Assembly: GCA_016793325.1 (NCBI GenBank)
Contig: JAEUKI010000072.1
Span: 1-64,000, forward strand
From: Myxococcales bacterium
Lineage (GTDB): Bacteria > Myxococcota_A > Polyangia > Polyangiales > Ga0077539
Direction of reading: 5' to 3'
DNA length: 64,000 nt
Shown here: positions 54,010 through 62,328 of the stretch, one piece after another
Layout: the number at the start of each line of letters is the position of its first letter
Position numbering within the stretch: the stretch's first letter is position 1
Program-made: the position numbers and the translations under genes
Notes under the pieces: model-generated
What the model was told of the DNA's origin: nothing
The model's input: the letters and a program-made list of their open reading frames with translations, nothing else
Database searches by the model: none

Positions 54010-55106
54010 CACCCCCCGCGTTGCACGAGGCGCTCCAACGCCGGAAGCGCCCTGCCTGCGCGGACCCCGAGCGTCGCTTCGCACGCGCGATCGAGCGACG
54101 CTCGATCGGTGTACGCGATCGCCACCGCCGCGCGCGCGAGCAGCTCCCGCGGATGCGCTGCGCTCAACCGACGCTCGCGGAGCGCCCAGAGCGCCGCGCT
54201 CGACACAGCCCGCGGGCCGCGAAGCTCGTCGCTGTCGCGGTAGATCGCCGTCGTTCGCGCGGCGTACTCGAGCGGCGATCCGATCGGGCCGAGCCGCCAT
54301 CGCTCGAACCGCAGGTGCCATTCGGAGACACGCGCGACGACGCGGGCGTTCCACTCTGAAACACCCGCGCCGTGGGCCGCGAGCCAGCGCTCGGGGCCGC
54401 GACGAAACGCGAGCGCGTCGTCGTACATGTCCGGCAGCTCACCGTAGACCTCTGTGCTGTCGCACAACGTCCTCACGTTCGCTGCGCGCTCGCCGAGCTT
54501 CGCGCGGTACAGCCTCGAGCCGAGCAACAGCGCGTCACCCACGGCGAGCACCGCCTTGTGCGCGTGTCGCGCGACGACCAACGGAGACGCCCAGCGCCCG
54601 CCCAGCCGACTCAGCGCGATGCCCGCCGCGCGGTTCGCGAGGAGCCTCGCGGCTTCGTCCACCGGAGGGTGCTCGTCGCGGCGCGCGCGCACCGGCGCGA
54701 GAACATCGTTCGGCCCGACCAGCACCTTCGCCGCGCCGAGCGCCACGTCGTACCAGAACAGCGTGCGAGGGACGTTCGCCAGCGTCTCTCGAGAAATCGG
54801 CCATAGATCAACGCTCACGCCGCAGCGCTCTTCGCAGCGAAGCGCCAGCGACGGCAGCGCGCGACGCACCGACGAGAGGTCCTGCGCGCGCGCGATCACG
54901 ACGAGGTCGTAGTCGTTGAACGCCCGCACCTCGCCGTCCATCGACACGCCGCCTTCGCCGCGCGCGTAGCTCCCGACGAGCACCAACGCCACGAGCCGCG
55001 CGCCGAGCTCGGAGCGCACGGCGTCGCACACAAATTCGAGATCGCGCTCGACCCGCGCCTCTGCTGCGTCGACGCGGTCCTCGGTCCACGGTCCGGCGAC
55101 GTTCAT
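54009..55106 (-). CDS. Nucleotidyltransferase-fold protein (MNT/KNT type)
   Basis: A 365-residue protein. The N-terminal domain has the pol-beta-type nucleotidyltransferase motif GSYARGEG (45-52), the NDYD pair (Asp65/Asp67) and a third Asp in VSVDLWP, all needed for NMP transfer. The rest is helical with no known domain (VRTLCDSTEVYGELPDMYDDALAF, RLGPIGSPLEYAARTTAIYR). Coupled on both sides inside a glycosyltransferase unit, so its target may be a glycan or nucleotide sugar. Unrelated to antibiotic resistance on present evidence. Confidence 0.75.
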   Translation of the reverse strand: MNVAGPWTEDRVDAAEARVERDLEFVCDAVRSELGARLVALVLVGSYARGEGGVSMDGEVRAFNDYDLVVIARAQDLSSVRRALPSLALRCEERCGVSVDLWPISRETLANVPRTLFWYDVALGAAKVLVGPNDVLAPVRARRDEHPPVDEAARLLANRAAGIALSRLGGRWASPLVVARHAHKAVLAVGDALLLGSRLYRAKLGERAANVRTLCDSTEVYGELPDMYDDALAFRRGPERWLAAHGAGVSEWNARVVARVSEWHLRFERWRLGPIGSPLEYAARTTAIYRDSDELRGPRAVSSAALWALRERRLSAAHPRELLARAAVAIAYTDRASLDRACEATLGVRAGRALPALERLVQRGG

Positions 55107-55927
55107 GGCGCAATTCCTCGGGCTCTTCCCCACACGTACCCTGCCGCCTGCATCGCCCGCTTCGTGACGAGGTCGATCGACAGTCGCCCCTCGCGCGCGT
55201 CGCGCACGAGCGCGCCCGCCAACGGAACCAAGCCCTCGCGCCCGACCCGCACCGGACCGAGGCCGAAGATCTCGCTGTCCGCCGCGCCCTCTCCGCGACG
55301 ACGACGAAAGTGCGCGCGCCAGTCGTAGTTGTGCGAGTGCTCGAAGCGCGCGTCCGGGACGTACACGATCGACGCGCCGAGGAGGGACATTCGACGCGTC
55401 CACTCGACGTCTTCCGAATAGCGAATTTGCTCGTCGAACGGGCTTCGCTCCCACCAGTCGCGGCGCACGATCGACGCGGCCATCGAGAAGAAGCTCCCCG
55501 CGCGCACCGGACCCGGGCTCATCGACCCGAACGCGCGCTCGGTGTCCGCTCGCGCGCACGCATCGGCGTCGGCGCGTGCGACCTGCCTGCCGAAGCTCGC
55601 CGCGACCTGTCGTTCGCCGAGCGGCCCCGCCATTCGCGCGATCGCGTCGGGATCGAGCGCGACGACGTCCGCGTTGATGAAGGCCACCCACGGCGCACGC
55701 GTCGCCCGCATGCCCGCGTTGAGCACCGCTCCAGGGACGTACTTCGCGGGGTCGACGTCCACGATCTCGACGCCCGCGCGAACGGCGGCCTCTCGCGATC
55801 CGTCGGTCGATTTGCAGTCGAAGAAGAGCACGCGCCCTCGGACGCCTCGCTGCTCGGACAGCGCGTCGAGCGCGCGCGCGGCGTGCGGCATCTCGTTGCG
55901 ACAACGAACGATCACGTCGATGTCCAT
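55103..55927 (-). CDS. GT2 family glycosyltransferase
   Basis: A 274-residue GT-A transferase: MDIDVIVRCRNEMPHAARALDAL, FFDCKSTDGSREAA, INADVVALDPDAIARM (metal-binding region) and YSEDVEWTRRM. No membrane helices. Overlaps the nucleotidyltransferase gene by four bases; directly abuts the GT4 gene upstream. Confidence 0.87.
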   Translation of the reverse strand: MDIDVIVRCRNEMPHAARALDALSEQRGVRGRVLFFDCKSTDGSREAAVRAGVEIVDVDPAKYVPGAVLNAGMRATRAPWVAFINADVVALDPDAIARMAGPLGERQVAASFGRQVARADADACARADTERAFGSMSPGPVRAGSFFSMAASIVRRDWWERSPFDEQIRYSEDVEWTRRMSLLGASIVYVPDARFEHSHNYDWRAHFRRRRGEGAADSEIFGLGPVRVGREGLVPLAGALVRDAREGRLSIDLVTKRAMQAAGYVWGRARGIAP

Positions 55928-57187
55928 TCAGCACCGTCCCTTCGCGCCGCGCGTCGCGTCGAGCGCCCGCTCGTACACACCCGCGAGCGTCGCGGCGACG
56001 CGGTCCCACGAGTACTTGTTCTCGACGAGCGCGCGCCCTCGCTCGGCGAGCGCCGCCCGCGACGCGTCATCGAGCCCGTCGAGCGCTTGGGCCCACGCGC
56101 CGCCGCTCGCCGTCGAGACCGCGCACCGCCCGTCCCCGTGCTCGCGAACGAGGTCGTCCATGCCCACGCCAGACGCGAGGAGCGTCGGCTTTCGCGCGGC
56201 CCACGCCTCGAGCACCACCAGCCCGAACGCCTCGTGCGTCGAGGGAACGATCACCGTCTCCGCGCGCGCCAAGAGGTCTCGCGCGTCGCTTCGCGGGACG
56301 TTTCCCAGCACGAAGACGCGATCTGCGACGCCGAGCGCGCGCGCGCGGCGGAGCACTTCGTCGCGGTAGCCGCCGTCCGTCTCTGCGCCCGCGCACGCGA
56401 GCACGACGCGCTTGTCCTTCGACGCCGCGAGCGCTTCGACCGCGAGCCGCTGGTTCTTCTGCCGCGAAAGTCGCCCGAGCACGAGCCACACGCGCCGCCC
56501 CGCGAGCTCGGGCCAGCGCTCGTCCGCGCGCCGAGGATCGCCCCTCGAGAACCACTGCGCATCCACGCCGTGCTCCATGCGCACCGCGCGATCGCCGACG
56601 CGCGCTTGCATCGCGCGATACTCTCGCTCGTTGAAGCAACACACCGCCGCCGCGTCGTCGACCACGCGCCGAGCGCCGAGCAGCGCGCCCACAGGACGCC
56701 CGAGGTCGATCGTACGCGTCGTTCGACGCGACACTTCTCGCGCCACGAGCGCGGGGTCGCCGAGCATCGGGCCGTGCACCGAGAGGACGTAGGGTCGCCG
56801 CGAGCGCAGCATCGCCACGCGCACCGCCGCGCCGATGCGCCCCGCGGTGTGCAGGTGAGCGAGCGCCACACGACGATCACGATAGAGCCGAATTCCCTCG
56901 CCGAACGTGACGAGGTTTCCGCCCATCGCCCACAGCGCGTCGCGTCGCTCGCGCGTCGCGAGGTACGGACACACCGCGTCGAACCGCGCGAGCGCGACGC
57001 TCGGTCGAAGCCCAGTCTCCATCGCGAGAGCCCCTCGCGCGCGCGGCTCGGGCGCGTGCACCTCGCTCTGCCACCCCAGCGCCTCGAGCGACGCCGTCGC
57101 CGCCGCCACGTAGGTCTCGGTCCCACCCCACTCGGCCGTGTTCCACTTTCGAACTACGTGCACCACTTTGGAACTGCCGTCCGCCAT
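55928..57187 (-). CDS. GT4 family glycosyltransferase
   Basis: A 419-residue GT-B transferase: WNTAEWGGTETYVAAATASL, HLHTAGRIGAAVRVA, LSVHGPMLGD, MEHGVDAQWFSRGD, LVLGRLSRQKNQRLAVEAL and STHEAFGLVVLEAWAARKPTLLA (E-X7-E). ATG 57187 has GAGGAG upstream. First gene of the seven-gene run to 49381. Its promoter region holds a C/G homopolymer and two TTCGAA boxes. Confidence 0.88.
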   Translation of the reverse strand: MADGSSKVVHVVRKWNTAEWGGTETYVAAATASLEALGWQSEVHAPEPRARGALAMETGLRPSVALARFDAVCPYLATRERRDALWAMGGNLVTFGEGIRLYRDRRVALAHLHTAGRIGAAVRVAMLRSRRPYVLSVHGPMLGDPALVAREVSRRTTRTIDLGRPVGALLGARRVVDDAAAVCCFNEREYRAMQARVGDRAVRMEHGVDAQWFSRGDPRRADERWPELAGRRVWLVLGRLSRQKNQRLAVEALAASKDKRVVLACAGAETDGGYRDEVLRRARALGVADRVFVLGNVPRSDARDLLARAETVIVPSTHEAFGLVVLEAWAARKPTLLASGVGMDDLVREHGDGRCAVSTASGGAWAQALDGLDDASRAALAERGRALVENKYSWDRVAATLAGVYERALDATRGAKGRC

Positions 57188-57211
57188 CGCCGCTCGCTCC
57201 TCGCGGCCCGA

Positions 57212-57299
57212 TTCGAAAATCTTCGAAACAAGATGCGCCGCTGCACCGCACCGCTGCAGCGCGCGGGCCAATCACCGCGCGTGATCTCTCCCCCCCCCC
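57212..57299 (-). promoter_or_regulatory. Regulatory region with TTCGAA pair, palindrome and 10-base C/G tract
   Basis: In the 133-bp gap before the leftward GT4 gene: TTCGAA at 57212-57217 and 57222-57227 (ten bases apart, one helical turn), ATCAC-5 nt-GTGAT at 57271-57285, and a run of ten C (57290-57299), which is ten G on the coding strand. No gene lies in the gap. Confidence 0.5.
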
Positions 57300-57320
57300 G
57301 GCGTCCGTCTCCGCGTCTGT

Positions 57321-59414
57321 CTATACGTGCGGCATCTCTGCCGCCGCGCGGAGCATCTTGAGCGTCTGCTCGATGTCCAACTCGAACGACTCGGTCACGT
57401 CGAGCACGCGTCGCCAATCGTCGAGCGGATCGACTCCATCGAGCCACCGCGCAAGGCGCTCGAGTCGCCTCGCCCCCACGTTGCCGCACGCCCCCCGAAG
57501 CGCGTGCGCCGCAGCACGCACCCGGACGAGATCCCCTTCGTTTGCAGCGGCGCGCAGATCGACGACGCGACGCCGCACGTCGGTCTCGAAGAGCCCCAGC
57601 ACCTCCGCGACGAGGCTCGGCTCCTCGGGCTGCTCGAAGGCCCGCAGCGCCTGCAACACCGCGACGTCGACCGCGGCCGTCGAGATCGCCGTCGATTGCG
57701 CTGCGCTCGGGTGCTCTCCAGTCCCCACGGGCTCTTGGTTGGTCGGCGCCCACGACGCGAGCGCCGCGCGGACGCTGTCTCGGCTCACCGGCTTCGTGAG
57801 GTAGTCGTCCATCCCCGCGGCGATGCAGCGCTCGCGATCGCCTTCGAGCGCGTACGCCGTCACCGCGATGATGGGCGTGTTCGACGCAGGCTCGGGCAAC
57901 GACCGCACGCGCCTCGTCGCCTCGAAGCCGTCGATCAACGGCATGCTGCAATCCATCAGGACCGCCGCAAAGCCGCCGCGACTGATCGCCGCCACCGCTT
58001 GGTGACCGTCGTTGCACAGCTCCGCGTTGTAGCCGAGCGACTCGACGATCAACCCGAGCAGCCGGCGGTTCACCGGCTCGTCTTCGACCACGAGGATCGT
58101 CGGTCGATCCGCGCGAGATCGCTCTCGCGGCGCGATCGCCTTCGGCAGCGGGCGATACTGCCCCGTACGCCTCGCCACGCGCGCGTTGTTGTCGACTTCG
58201 AACGAGCCCTCGAACCAAAACGTGCTCCCGACGCCCGGCGTGCTGCTCGCGCCAACATCGCCGTCCATGAGCTTCGCGATCTCGCGACAGATGCTCAGCC
58301 CGAGCCCCGTCCCCGCTGCGCCGACGCCGCGCGCGTTCGCCCCCTGAGAAAACGGCTGAAACATCTTCGCGAGCGTCGCATCATCGATGCCCACGCCCGT
58401 GTCGGTGACGCGCAGCACGAGGCGACAGCGCCCCTCTTCGGACGACACCCGCGCGGACAGCTGCACGAGCACGCCGCCGCGCGAGGTAAACTTCAACGCG
58501 TTTCCGACGAGGTTCGTGAGGACTTGCTTGAAGCGCACTGGATCGCCGCGCAGCGCGTCGGGCACGGCGCTCGTCGAGACCCATTCGAGCACGACCCCGC
58601 GCGCGTTGGCCGCTTCGCGCATGGGACCGATGATGTCTTCGAGCGCGGCGCGCGGCTCGAACCGCTCTGGGACGAGATCGAATTTGCCCTCCCGCAGCTT
58701 CGCGAGGTCGAGCACCGAGTTGATCAGCGCCAACAGCGAGCTGCCCGCGCGCTGCTGCGCGAGCGCGTGCTCGCGCTGCGAGTCCGAGAGCTCGCCGAGC
58801 AGCATGAGCTGGTTGGTCGTGAGGATCGTCGTGAGCGGCGTGCGAAGCTCGTGGCTCATCATCGCGAGAAAGCGCTCGCGCATCCGCCCTGCGTCCTCCG
58901 CGCGTTCGCTCGCCGCGCGCGCGTCGTCTCGTAGCTGTTCGGCGCGGAGAATTTGCGCCGCGAGCTGATCCGCGAGCTTCTTGCTCTCGGCGAGCTGCGC
59001 GCGGAGCTGTCCGAGCAGCACGACGTAGTCCGCCGCGGTGTCCGCCGCGGCAAAGTCGTTGAGCACGAGCCCCGCGTCGAGCACCTCACGAAGCTCGGAG
59101 AACCACGGAGTTCCGACGAAGACCGCGCCGGAGTCGAGCGGCATCACTTGCCCGCGCAGCCGCAAGCGACCGTCGACGTTGAGCACGACGAGCGCCCTCG
59201 GGTCCGCGAGCTCGGCGAGGCCCGCGACGCCCATCGGACGAACGAGCTCGAACACGCTGTCGACCGACGCTCCGACGATCGATCGACCGAGCGCCTTTTG
59301 GAGCGAGCGCCCGACGCCCAACACCTCACCGCCCTTCGAACACGCAACGAAGAAGGGAAACAGCTCGCCGAACCACGGCGCTTCCCACAGCGCACGGTCG
59401 ATCTCAGTCGTCAC
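57321..59414 (-). CDS. HNOBA-domain hybrid histidine kinase with receiver and HPt domains
   Basis: A 697-residue sensor kinase. Residues about 15-155 match the HNOBA domain that accompanies H-NOX proteins (FPFFVACSKGGEVLGVGRSLQ, RLRLRGQVMPLDSGAVFVGTPW, LVLNDFAAADTAADYVVLLGQL). A coiled coil leads to HisKA (His188 in MMSHELRTPLTT), HATPase (Asn305 in NLVGNALKFT, DTGVGID at 338), a receiver domain (Asp488 in LMDCSMP, Lys541) and an HPt domain (His637 in AAAHALRGACGNVG). Starts at a GTG that overlaps the H-NOX stop by four bases. No membrane segment, so cytoplasmic. The HPt can pass phosphate on; the output protein is not fixed, but an NtrC-type regulator lies just upstream. Confidence 0.93.
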   Translation of the reverse strand: MTTEIDRALWEAPWFGELFPFFVACSKGGEVLGVGRSLQKALGRSIVGASVDSVFELVRPMGVAGLAELADPRALVVLNVDGRLRLRGQVMPLDSGAVFVGTPWFSELREVLDAGLVLNDFAAADTAADYVVLLGQLRAQLAESKKLADQLAAQILRAEQLRDDARAASERAEDAGRMRERFLAMMSHELRTPLTTILTTNQLMLLGELSDSQREHALAQQRAGSSLLALINSVLDLAKLREGKFDLVPERFEPRAALEDIIGPMREAANARGVVLEWVSTSAVPDALRGDPVRFKQVLTNLVGNALKFTSRGGVLVQLSARVSSEEGRCRLVLRVTDTGVGIDDATLAKMFQPFSQGANARGVGAAGTGLGLSICREIAKLMDGDVGASSTPGVGSTFWFEGSFEVDNNARVARRTGQYRPLPKAIAPRERSRADRPTILVVEDEPVNRRLLGLIVESLGYNAELCNDGHQAVAAISRGGFAAVLMDCSMPLIDGFEATRRVRSLPEPASNTPIIAVTAYALEGDRERCIAAGMDDYLTKPVSRDSVRAALASWAPTNQEPVGTGEHPSAAQSTAISTAAVDVAVLQALRAFEQPEEPSLVAEVLGLFETDVRRRVVDLRAAANEGDLVRVRAAAHALRGACGNVGARRLERLARWLDGVDPLDDWRRVLDVTESFELDIEQTLKMLRAAAEMPHV

Positions 59415-59962
59415 GACGCCCCGTGCTCCACGAGGAACACGTCGTGATTCGCGCCCGCGGATTTTGATTCTTGGTGCGTGATCGACACCTTCGTCGCAAA
59501 GCGCTCGCCGAGCCCCTCGAGCAGCCCGATCACAAACGGCGCGAGCCCCGCGCGCCGCGATCGATAGTGCAGTCGCAAGCGCGTGTCCGACAGCGTCTCG
59601 ACCGAGAACGATGGCTGCTCGAGGTTCTGGTAGATCGTCGCCACGCGATCGTGCATGCGGTCGAGGTTCGAGAGAAACTCTGGCAGCGAACCGCCGGTAA
59701 ATTGCATGAGATCGCCGTACTGACTCGGCGCGACCACGCGCACCCAGAACACGCCGAACTCGCGGAGCAACGCGCCCGCGTCGATCGAACGCTCCTCTGC
59801 GAGCGCCCCGACGAGCGCGTACGTCAGCGCGTCGTCGTACGGGATCATGTTCTGAAACACAGCGTCAGTGACGCCCGCGCGCGAGGCCACCTTCGTCCAC
59901 TGCTCTGCGCCCCAGCGCGCGATGGTCATCTCGCGCAACGAGTTGTTGATCAGTCCGTACAC
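59411..59962 (-). CDS. H-NOX haem nitric-oxide/oxygen-binding protein
   Basis: A 183-residue stand-alone H-NOX sensor. VYGLINNSLREMTIARWG matches the family start; His104 in LDRMHDRVATIY is the expected proximal haem ligand, and YRSRR (Tyr133, Ser135, Arg137) is the YxSxR motif that holds the haem propionates. C-terminus shows ISVTHQ-like SITHQESKSAGANHDVFLVEH. No distal-pocket tyrosine can be judged by eye, so NO versus oxygen selectivity is open. GTG start at 59962 with GAGGTGG upstream. Overlaps the HNOBA kinase gene; the two form a sensor-kinase pair. Confidence 0.93.
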   Translation of the reverse strand: MYGLINNSLREMTIARWGAEQWTKVASRAGVTDAVFQNMIPYDDALTYALVGALAEERSIDAGALLREFGVFWVRVVAPSQYGDLMQFTGGSLPEFLSNLDRMHDRVATIYQNLEQPSFSVETLSDTRLRLHYRSRRAGLAPFVIGLLEGLGERFATKVSITHQESKSAGANHDVFLVEHGAS

Positions 59963-60029
59963 AGGCCACCTCGCATCCGCTGCACGCCTCGGTGTGTCCG
60001 ACGCCTCGCCCTCGAAGTCTGTCGTCCGC

Positions 60030-61460
60030 CTACGGCTTCTCGGGCGGCATCCCGAGCTCGTTCAATCGACGATACAACGTCGTTCGACCGATCCCGAGCA
60101 TCTTGGCCGCGCGGCCAACGCTCCCTTGCGCGACCGCCATCGCGCGCACGATCGCCCGACGCTCGACTTCTGCCAGGGGAATCACAGGCTCTTCCGCGCT
60201 CGGCGAGTCACCGACGCCCGTCGACGGCTCCGTCGGCGTCGGCGCCGCGGGCTCGCTCAGCGCAGGGAGCGCGATCTTTCGCAACGAGGCTGGCAGGTGC
60301 TCGAGCGCGATCACGTCGCCGTCACACGAGAGCATCGCGCGGTGCACGATGTTCTGCAGCTCTCGCACGTTTCCGGGCCACTCGTAGCGCACCAACACGT
60401 CGAGCGCCTCGGGCGCCACGCGCGAAACGCTCCGCCCCACGTCCGCGCTGAGCCGCTTCATGAAGTGCCCCACCAACAGAGGAACATCCTCGCGACGCTC
60501 GCGCAGCGGCCGGATCTCGATCGGGTACACCACGAGCCGGTAGTACAGGTCCTTTCGAAACCGCCCCGCCTCGACCTCCGCCTCGAGGTCTCGGTGCGTC
60601 GCGCACACGATCCGCGCGTTGACCGCGATGTCCGTCGTTCCCCCGACGCGACGCACGGTCTTCTCTTGCAGCGTTCGCAACAGCGCCGCTTGCGTGGCCG
60701 CGGACATCTCGCCGAGCTCGTCGAGAAAGAGCGTCCCGTGCTGCGCTTGCTCGAAGCGCCCCTTGTGCGTCGCGTTCGCGCCCGTAAACGCCCCTCGCTC
60801 GTGGCCGAAGAGCTCGGACTCTTGAAGCGACGCGGGAATCGCCGCGCAGTTCACCGCGACGAACGGCCCTTTGTGCCGCCGCCCGTTCTCGTGGATCGCC
60901 CGCGCGACGACCTCTTTTCCGACGCCGCTCTCGCCGAGGAGGCACACCGTCACGTCGCTCTCGAGCACCCTTCGCACTTGCTCGGACACCTCGCGCATCG
61001 CCGCGCTCGCGCCGATCACTCCCGCCAGCGCCCCGCCCTGCTGAACGCGCGAAGAGCGCACGTCGTCGATCGCTTGCAGTCGATCGAACGCGCGCTTCAC
61101 GGCCTCGCGAACCCGCTGCGCTTCGAGCGGCTTCGCGAGATAGTCGAGCGCGCCGAGCCTCATCGCCGCGACGACCGACTCGACGTCGCGCGACGCGCTC
61201 GCGACGATCACCGACAGCTCCGGGTCGCGCTCGCGCAAGTGCGAAAACAGATCGAGCCCCGTCATGTCGCCGAGCCCGAGGTCGAGCATCGCCACGTGCG
61301 CTCCGCCCAATCGCTCGCGCAGCGCGCTGTGCCCGTCGGCAAACTCCAACACCTGCACGCCGTCCGCCGCGAGCCACGCGCGCGCCATGCGACGCAGCAC
61401 CGGGTCGTCGTCGACCACCGCCACGATTCGCTTGTCCGACCCACTCGCGTCCATCGACAT
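60030..61460 (-). CDS. NtrC-family response regulator (sigma-54 activator)
   Basis: A 476-residue REC-AAA-Fis protein. Receiver with phospho-site Asp60 (AMLDLGLGD) and Lys110; AAA+ domain with Walker A GESGVGKE (176-183), GAFTGA (223-228) for sigma-54 contact and TLFLDELGEM as Walker B; C-terminal Fis-type HTH (RAAKMLGIGRTTLYRRLNELG). GGAGGG precedes the ATG. It is 67 bases upstream of the H-NOX gene and may be the output of the H-NOX/kinase relay. Confidence 0.93.
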   Translation of the reverse strand: MSMDASGSDKRIVAVVDDDPVLRRMARAWLAADGVQVLEFADGHSALRERLGGAHVAMLDLGLGDMTGLDLFSHLRERDPELSVIVASASRDVESVVAAMRLGALDYLAKPLEAQRVREAVKRAFDRLQAIDDVRSSRVQQGGALAGVIGASAAMREVSEQVRRVLESDVTVCLLGESGVGKEVVARAIHENGRRHKGPFVAVNCAAIPASLQESELFGHERGAFTGANATHKGRFEQAQHGTLFLDELGEMSAATQAALLRTLQEKTVRRVGGTTDIAVNARIVCATHRDLEAEVEAGRFRKDLYYRLVVYPIEIRPLRERREDVPLLVGHFMKRLSADVGRSVSRVAPEALDVLVRYEWPGNVRELQNIVHRAMLSCDGDVIALEHLPASLRKIALPALSEPAAPTPTEPSTGVGDSPSAEEPVIPLAEVERRAIVRAMAVAQGSVGRAAKMLGIGRTTLYRRLNELGMPPEKP

Positions 61461-61487
61461 CGCTCGATCCCTCCGAGTGCTCGTTCG

Positions 61488-62324
61488 TCACGAACGCGGC
61501 GCGTCGCCGTCGATCGCCGCCGTCCATCGCTCGCGAAGCGCGTCCGTCAGCGCCTCGGGCCCCACCGTCGTGGCCGCGGGTTGCCCCTCGACGCGCAAGA
61601 TCCCGCTTCGATCGCCGTCACGAACGCGCGCGTACACGCCCGGCGCCTGCCCGATCCGCAGGCGCCAGCCCCACGACTCGACCCACAACAGACGGTCCAG
61701 CGCCTGCGCGCAATCGAACGGCGCGAGCGGATATTCTCTCACCACTTGAATCAATGTGTCTTCGTGAGAGAGCACGCTCTTGCAAAACCAGTCCATCGCC
61801 GGCACGAAGTGCTCGGCCCCCGCCTTGGGATCGTCCGCCGTCGCGGGCTCGGCTACGGTCCCGAGCGCGAGCGCCAACATCGCGTCGTCCATGAGCGGAA
61901 CGCTCTCGGCGACCCAGTACGCGAGCACCTTGCTCACCGCCGCCACGCCGTGGCCCTCGATGCACAGCGCGCGAACGAGCTGCGTGACAAGCGCCCTGTC
62001 GTCCGCCGACCGCGAGAGCCACGCCTCGGGCCCTCCCGAGAGCAGCTCGTAGAGCGCAGCCCACGCTTCGACCCGCGGCGGCGCGAGCCACGCGCGAAAC
62101 ACCGGCGACGGCGCGCGATTGTTGACCATCCAGCTCCCGGGCATCGCGCACGCGAGCAGCGCCATGGGCTGCACGCCCTTCGCGCGAGCCATGCGCATCG
62201 CGTGCGCCCCGAGGTCGTACCCGTAGGCCCCCGGCAGCGCGCCGCGCGCCAGGAGCTTCTCGACTGGATCGAAGACGACGTGCGTCCCGTGCGCGCAAGA
62301 GAGCGCGATGCTGCTCGGGCCCAT
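61488..62324 (-). CDS. Hypothetical protein, 278 residues, coupled to ribonuclease gene
   Basis: I do not recognise this protein. It is mostly helical, rich in Trp and Cys (MALLACAMPGSWMVNN, FVPAMDWFCKSVLSHEDTLIQV, WVESWGWRLRIG), with no signal peptide. Its GGAGG lies inside the end of the ribonuclease gene and its ATG is four bases from that stop, so translation is coupled. A helper or protector for the ribonuclease is possible but it does not look like barstar (which is about 90 residues). 27 bases upstream of the NtrC-type gene. Confidence 0.65.
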   Translation of the reverse strand: MGPSSIALSCAHGTHVVFDPVEKLLARGALPGAYGYDLGAHAMRMARAKGVQPMALLACAMPGSWMVNNRAPSPVFRAWLAPPRVEAWAALYELLSGGPEAWLSRSADDRALVTQLVRALCIEGHGVAAVSKVLAYWVAESVPLMDDAMLALALGTVAEPATADDPKAGAEHFVPAMDWFCKSVLSHEDTLIQVVREYPLAPFDCAQALDRLLWVESWGWRLRIGQAPGVYARVRDGDRSGILRVEGQPAATTVGPEALTDALRERWTAAIDGDAPRS

Positions 62325-62328
62325 GAAT

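Noticed and set aside
54009..55106. Nucleotidyltransferase as an antibiotic resistance gene
   Set aside because: It shares only the general fold motif and lies coupled within a glycan unit; no specific resistance-enzyme signature.
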